A DNA stretch of 36,781 nt from Planctomycetaceae bacterium (GTDB lineage: Bacteria; Planctomycetota; Planctomycetia; Pirellulales; Thermoguttaceae): positions 1 to 36,781 of the forward strand of contig JAAYAY010000053.1 in the NCBI GenBank assembly GCA_012719125.1. The letters run 5' to 3'. A program made the translations under genes and the position numbers. Under the pieces are notes generated by a model, which had not been told where the DNA came from, searched no databases, and saw only the letters and a program-made list of their open reading frames with translations. Below, piece after piece: positions 34,343 through 36,781 of this stretch (its first letter is position 1; each line of letters opens with the position of its first letter).

Positions 34343-35211
34343 ACGATACCACCGCAATCACCGCCCACAGCGGCGGGGAGGGCGACTTGGCCTTCATGTA
34401 CGACTCGCCCGGCGATGACGAGTTCGTGGCGCGAAAGAATTACGGGAAGTTGTCCGGCGACGGATTCAGCCTCGAAACCTTTGACTTCATGGTCAACTAC
34501 GGCTACGCGACGACCAAAAACGGCGGCAACGATGTGGCCTACATGGAGGACACGCCCGGCGCGGACAAGTTCAAGTTCGACTGGCCCCAGTCAAACCATT
34601 TCTTCGGCAAGATGTACGGTGGCGGCGATTAATTCAATCGGGCCAAGGATTTCGAGCGGATTGTGGCCACCATGACCAACGGGAAGGACACTGTTCGGTT
34701 CTTCGACTCGACGGGGAACGATACGTTCTTCGGGCAGAAGGAAGAGAGTCGCTTGACCGGCCCGGGCTACGACGTGACCGTGAGCGGCTACGACTCGCTT
34801 GTTGCCTACGCCTCCAAGGGTACGGACATTGCCCAACTGGAGGATTCCGCGGACGACGATACCACTCGGGCTCGACCTCACAAGATCATCCTCTGGGGTG
34901 GCGACGATGCGCATCCGACCTATGAGATCACCGCCCGCAAGTTTGATGAATACCATTTCGAGGCGAAAAACGGTGGCTACGACCGAGCCGATCTGCACGA
35001 CACCGCTCTCAGTGACTATGTGCACGCAAACGGCAACTCGGCCAGCATGTACGGAAACAACGGTGAACTCGACCTGCTTTACGAGGCAGTCGCGTTCGAA
35101 TGGGTCCGGCTCTACGCAACGGACAACGGCAGCCTCGACACGCTCGAGAAGGAAGATCCGATCGACTTCGAATTGGTCTATGATCCGCTAATGTGGGAGG
35201 AGTTGCCATAG
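34339..35211 (+). pseudogene. C-terminal repeat fragment of the surface protein, with in-frame stop
   Basis: A third frame (starting NDTTAITAHSGGEGDLAF) continues the protein after what looks like a 1-2 nt frame change. It carries repeats of about 50 residues of the form DSPGDDEFVARKNYGKLSGD and DSTGNDTFFGQK, then FDSLVAYA-like strands, ending MWEELP at 35211. A TAA at 34630-34632 interrupts it in the middle of a repeat, and the same frame resumes immediately as FNRAKDFERIVATM, so the stop is a nonsense mutation. A TTG/ATG at 34663 could restart an internal product but has no good ribosome site. Confidence 0.7.
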
Positions 35212-35602
35212 TCGGATTTCCGCGGGTCCTCCGCTTTTCAGTTACCCATTGCCCAAATCGTTTCGGTGCACAGTTCCTTCCAATGCCTGTCACGGTAACC
35301 GCCAATATCCCGTCCTCGCACTTCCCTCAAACACGATCCGCCCTTCGTCGCCGCAGATCTTCACGCCGCAAAGCTCGACTCGGGTTGTGAAGAATCGGGG
35401 CGACCGGCGATGTACATTTCCTAACGACTCAGCAGGGACAAGCCTTGTATGGCTTGCTTTGTCGCAAACGATTGATTTCACGGCAGATACGTTCTTTGCG
35501 CTCGGCGCGGAAGAACCCAACCCGTGAATCAGTCAGCGACCTCTTGATCCTGCTGCCTCCCTGCCGGGTGGTTTCCTGATCTACCGGTCGAGGAGAATTG
35601 GT
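35212..35602. other. Intergenic region, no supported gene
   Basis: These 391 bases hold no recognisable gene, terminator or repeat. A minus-strand frame with VELCGVKICGDEGRIVFEGS reads like protein but matches no family I can name and has no start signal. Near the 3' end a purine-rich cgaggagaa forms the ribosome site for the recombinase. Confidence 0.4.
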
Positions 35603-36688
35603 ATGGTACCTAACTCGTGCACACTGCAGCCGCCGCTGTTTGCTCGTAATGGCCGGCAACTGAAGATCATCGCGATCTGTCGTATCAGCACTGTGAATCA
35701 AGACGAGCGGAGTCTCAGCGATCAGGAAGCGGTTTACCGCAAGTGGGTCGCGAATCACACCAACCTACCCTTCGACATGGAGGTGAGCGCCAGCCAGGGT
35801 AGCGGCGAATGTCTTGATGGTGCGGAGTATCTTCACGCGATTGAGCTGGTCGAGTCACGGAAGTTCGACTTAGTGATCACAGAAGACTTGGGCCGGATTT
35901 GCCGTCGGGTTCACGCCCATATTTTTTGTGAGAACTGCGAGGATCACGAGACACGCTTGATCGCCTTGAACGATCATGTCGACACTGGCCGTGACGACTG
36001 GCGTCTTGGGTCGTTCTTCGCCGTGATGCGGCACGAAACCTATAACCGCGACACGTCCCTACGAATCCGCCGATCGTTGCGTAACCGGTTCAGCCAGGGA
36101 GGCGTCGTGCAAACCACGATCTTTGGCTATATCAAGCCCCCCGGTACTAGCACGGACGATGCGCTGGAAAAGGATCCAACGGCGGAGCCGATCTATGATG
36201 AATGGTTCCGTCGCCTGGAAGAAGGAGCAACGTTCTCGGAGATCGCTGACTGGCTCAACGAGCACGGTGTTCCGACAGGGCCCTATACTCGATCCGATCG
36301 ATGGTCAGGGACAATGGTGGGTCAGGTAACGCGGAATCCCATCCTAAAGGGATTGCGGCTCCGGAACCGTAAAATGTCACGACGGGTGAACAGCACCGGC
36401 CGCCACAGGTCGGTGTGCGCGCCGCCCGAGGAACTCTTGGAACGCCGCTGTCCTCATTTGGCATTCATCGAACCTGGACGGTACGACCGCGTTATTCGCC
36501 TCCTGCAGGAACGAAATGCGGCATTCCGACGCCATCGCGTAAACGGCCAGGACCCACGGAAGAACGTGCCAAAAAAGCGAACTCGCTGGCCGGGGCAGCA
36601 TATCTTCTGCGGCATTTGTGGCCGGATGTTCGTCTATGGTGGCCACGGTCAGACTGAACCCGTCAGTTGCACAAATCCATTGATGTGA
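35603..36688 (+). CDS. Large serine recombinase, C-terminally truncated
   Basis: The ATG at 35603 follows gaggaga at good spacing. The 361 residues begin with a resolvase/invertase catalytic domain: Ser29 in CRISTVNQ is the expected nucleophile, with Arg residues in EDLGRICRR. The Recombinase domain follows (RIRRSLRNRFSQGGVVQTTI, ATFSEIADWLNEHGVPTGPY, NPILKGLRLRNRK). The zinc ribbon starts at HIFCGICGRMFVYGGHGQ (Cys336, Cys339), but after Cys356 the frame ends. The coiled-coil part and second half of the ribbon, which are needed for att-site recognition, are absent. So the protein is probably inactive or altered. Homology ends near 36660, shortly before a strongly folded repeat. Confidence 0.88.
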   Translation: MVPNSCTLQPPLFARNGRQLKIIAICRISTVNQDERSLSDQEAVYRKWVANHTNLPFDMEVSASQGSGECLDGAEYLHAIELVESRKFDLVITEDLGRICRRVHAHIFCENCEDHETRLIALNDHVDTGRDDWRLGSFFAVMRHETYNRDTSLRIRRSLRNRFSQGGVVQTTIFGYIKPPGTSTDDALEKDPTAEPIYDEWFRRLEEGATFSEIADWLNEHGVPTGPYTRSDRWSGTMVGQVTRNPILKGLRLRNRKMSRRVNSTGRHRSVCAPPEELLERRCPHLAFIEPGRYDRVIRLLQERNAAFRRHRVNGQDPRKNVPKKRTRWPGQHIFCGICGRMFVYGGHGQTEPVSCTNPLM

Positions 36689-36699
36689 TCTTGACAAAA

Positions 36700-36776
36700 G
36701 GCGGTGAAACTCGATGCTTTCCAGTGTAAGAAAAAGTGTCCCCAATGGGAACAATGGAAAACAGGAGTTCACCGCC
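36700..36776. repeat. Strongly folded inverted repeat at the window end
   Basis: The outer stem ggcggtgaaactc (36700-36712) pairs with gagttcaccgcc (36765-36776) with one bulge. Inside it tttcca pairs with tggaaa, and tgtccc with gggaaca. The whole 77 nt can fold as one nested hairpin. It lies directly after the point where the recombinase loses homology, so it may be the end of a mobile element. The element itself, if any, continues outside the window. A ttgaca (36691-36696) lies just before it. Confidence 0.65.
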
Positions 36777-36781
36777 AGTGA

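Noticed and set aside
35290-35520. Minus-strand frame with VELCGVKICGDEGRIVFEGS
   Set aside because: Reads protein-like but has no start signal and I cannot match it to a family.
1-36781. tRNA or rRNA genes
   Set aside because: No cloverleaf-like or rRNA-like segment was recognised by eye on either strand; a tRNAscan-SE run would settle it.

Overview
The window reads as chromosomal DNA of a planctomycete, probably Pirellulales-like. It is GC-rich. It carries a DUF1559 pseudopilin with the H-x9-DG signature, a Tat-exported Gfo/Idh/MocA oxidoreductase, a multi-membrane-span Ser/Thr kinase with a DYG motif, two ECF sigma factors, a very large Ig/PKD-type surface protein and several families of short palindromic repeats. 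This assignment is inference from gene content; no rRNA or tRNA gene is visible.

Layout. 1-3.4 kb (minus strand): an AAA ATPase of the DUF234 type, with an array of alternating 15-nt palindromic half-sites in its upstream region, and an aldehyde dehydrogenase. 3.4-7.2 kb (plus strand): a repeat-bearing intergenic region, a Tat-signal Gfo/Idh/MocA protein with a strong terminator, then a clear cobalamin riboswitch ahead of a DUF1559 pseudopilin and a small cysteine-containing lipoprotein. 7.2-13.0 kb (minus strand): a giant secreted WD40 protein, a single-span membrane protein, a SnoaL-like gene remnant and a CinA-like/nucleotidyltransferase fusion. 13.3-20.0 kb (plus strand): a signalling and envelope cluster made of a coiled-coil membrane protein, an FHA protein, a membrane Ser/Thr kinase, an acidic membrane protein, an ECF sigma factor and a zinc anti-sigma-like protein. 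20.0-23.1 kb (minus strand): a secreted toroid-like protein with a carbohydrate-binding-like C-terminus, and an XRE regulator. 23.1-27.1 kb: a regulatory region with two NrdR-box-like sites, then the adenosylcobalamin-dependent ribonucleotide reductase nrdJ and a terminator.

27.2-36.8 kb is a decaying accessory region. It holds a histidine-kinase remnant, an intact TIGR02999-like ECF sigma factor, a Ser/Thr kinase with a nonsense codon whose catalytic domain is cut off, and a 5' truncated surface protein that begins exactly where the kinase stops. That surface protein is broken further by two frame changes and a TAA. A large serine recombinase that has lost its zinc ribbon follows, and the window ends in a strongly folded inverted repeat.

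The most interesting points are the cobalamin riboswitch over a pseudopilin and lipoprotein instead of a recognised B12 gene, in a genome that also has a B12-dependent reductase; the FHA/kinase/sigma cluster; the CinA-NMNAT-like fusion; the palindrome array before the ATPase; and the chimeric kinase/surface-protein junction, which should be checked against assembly error before it is interpreted.
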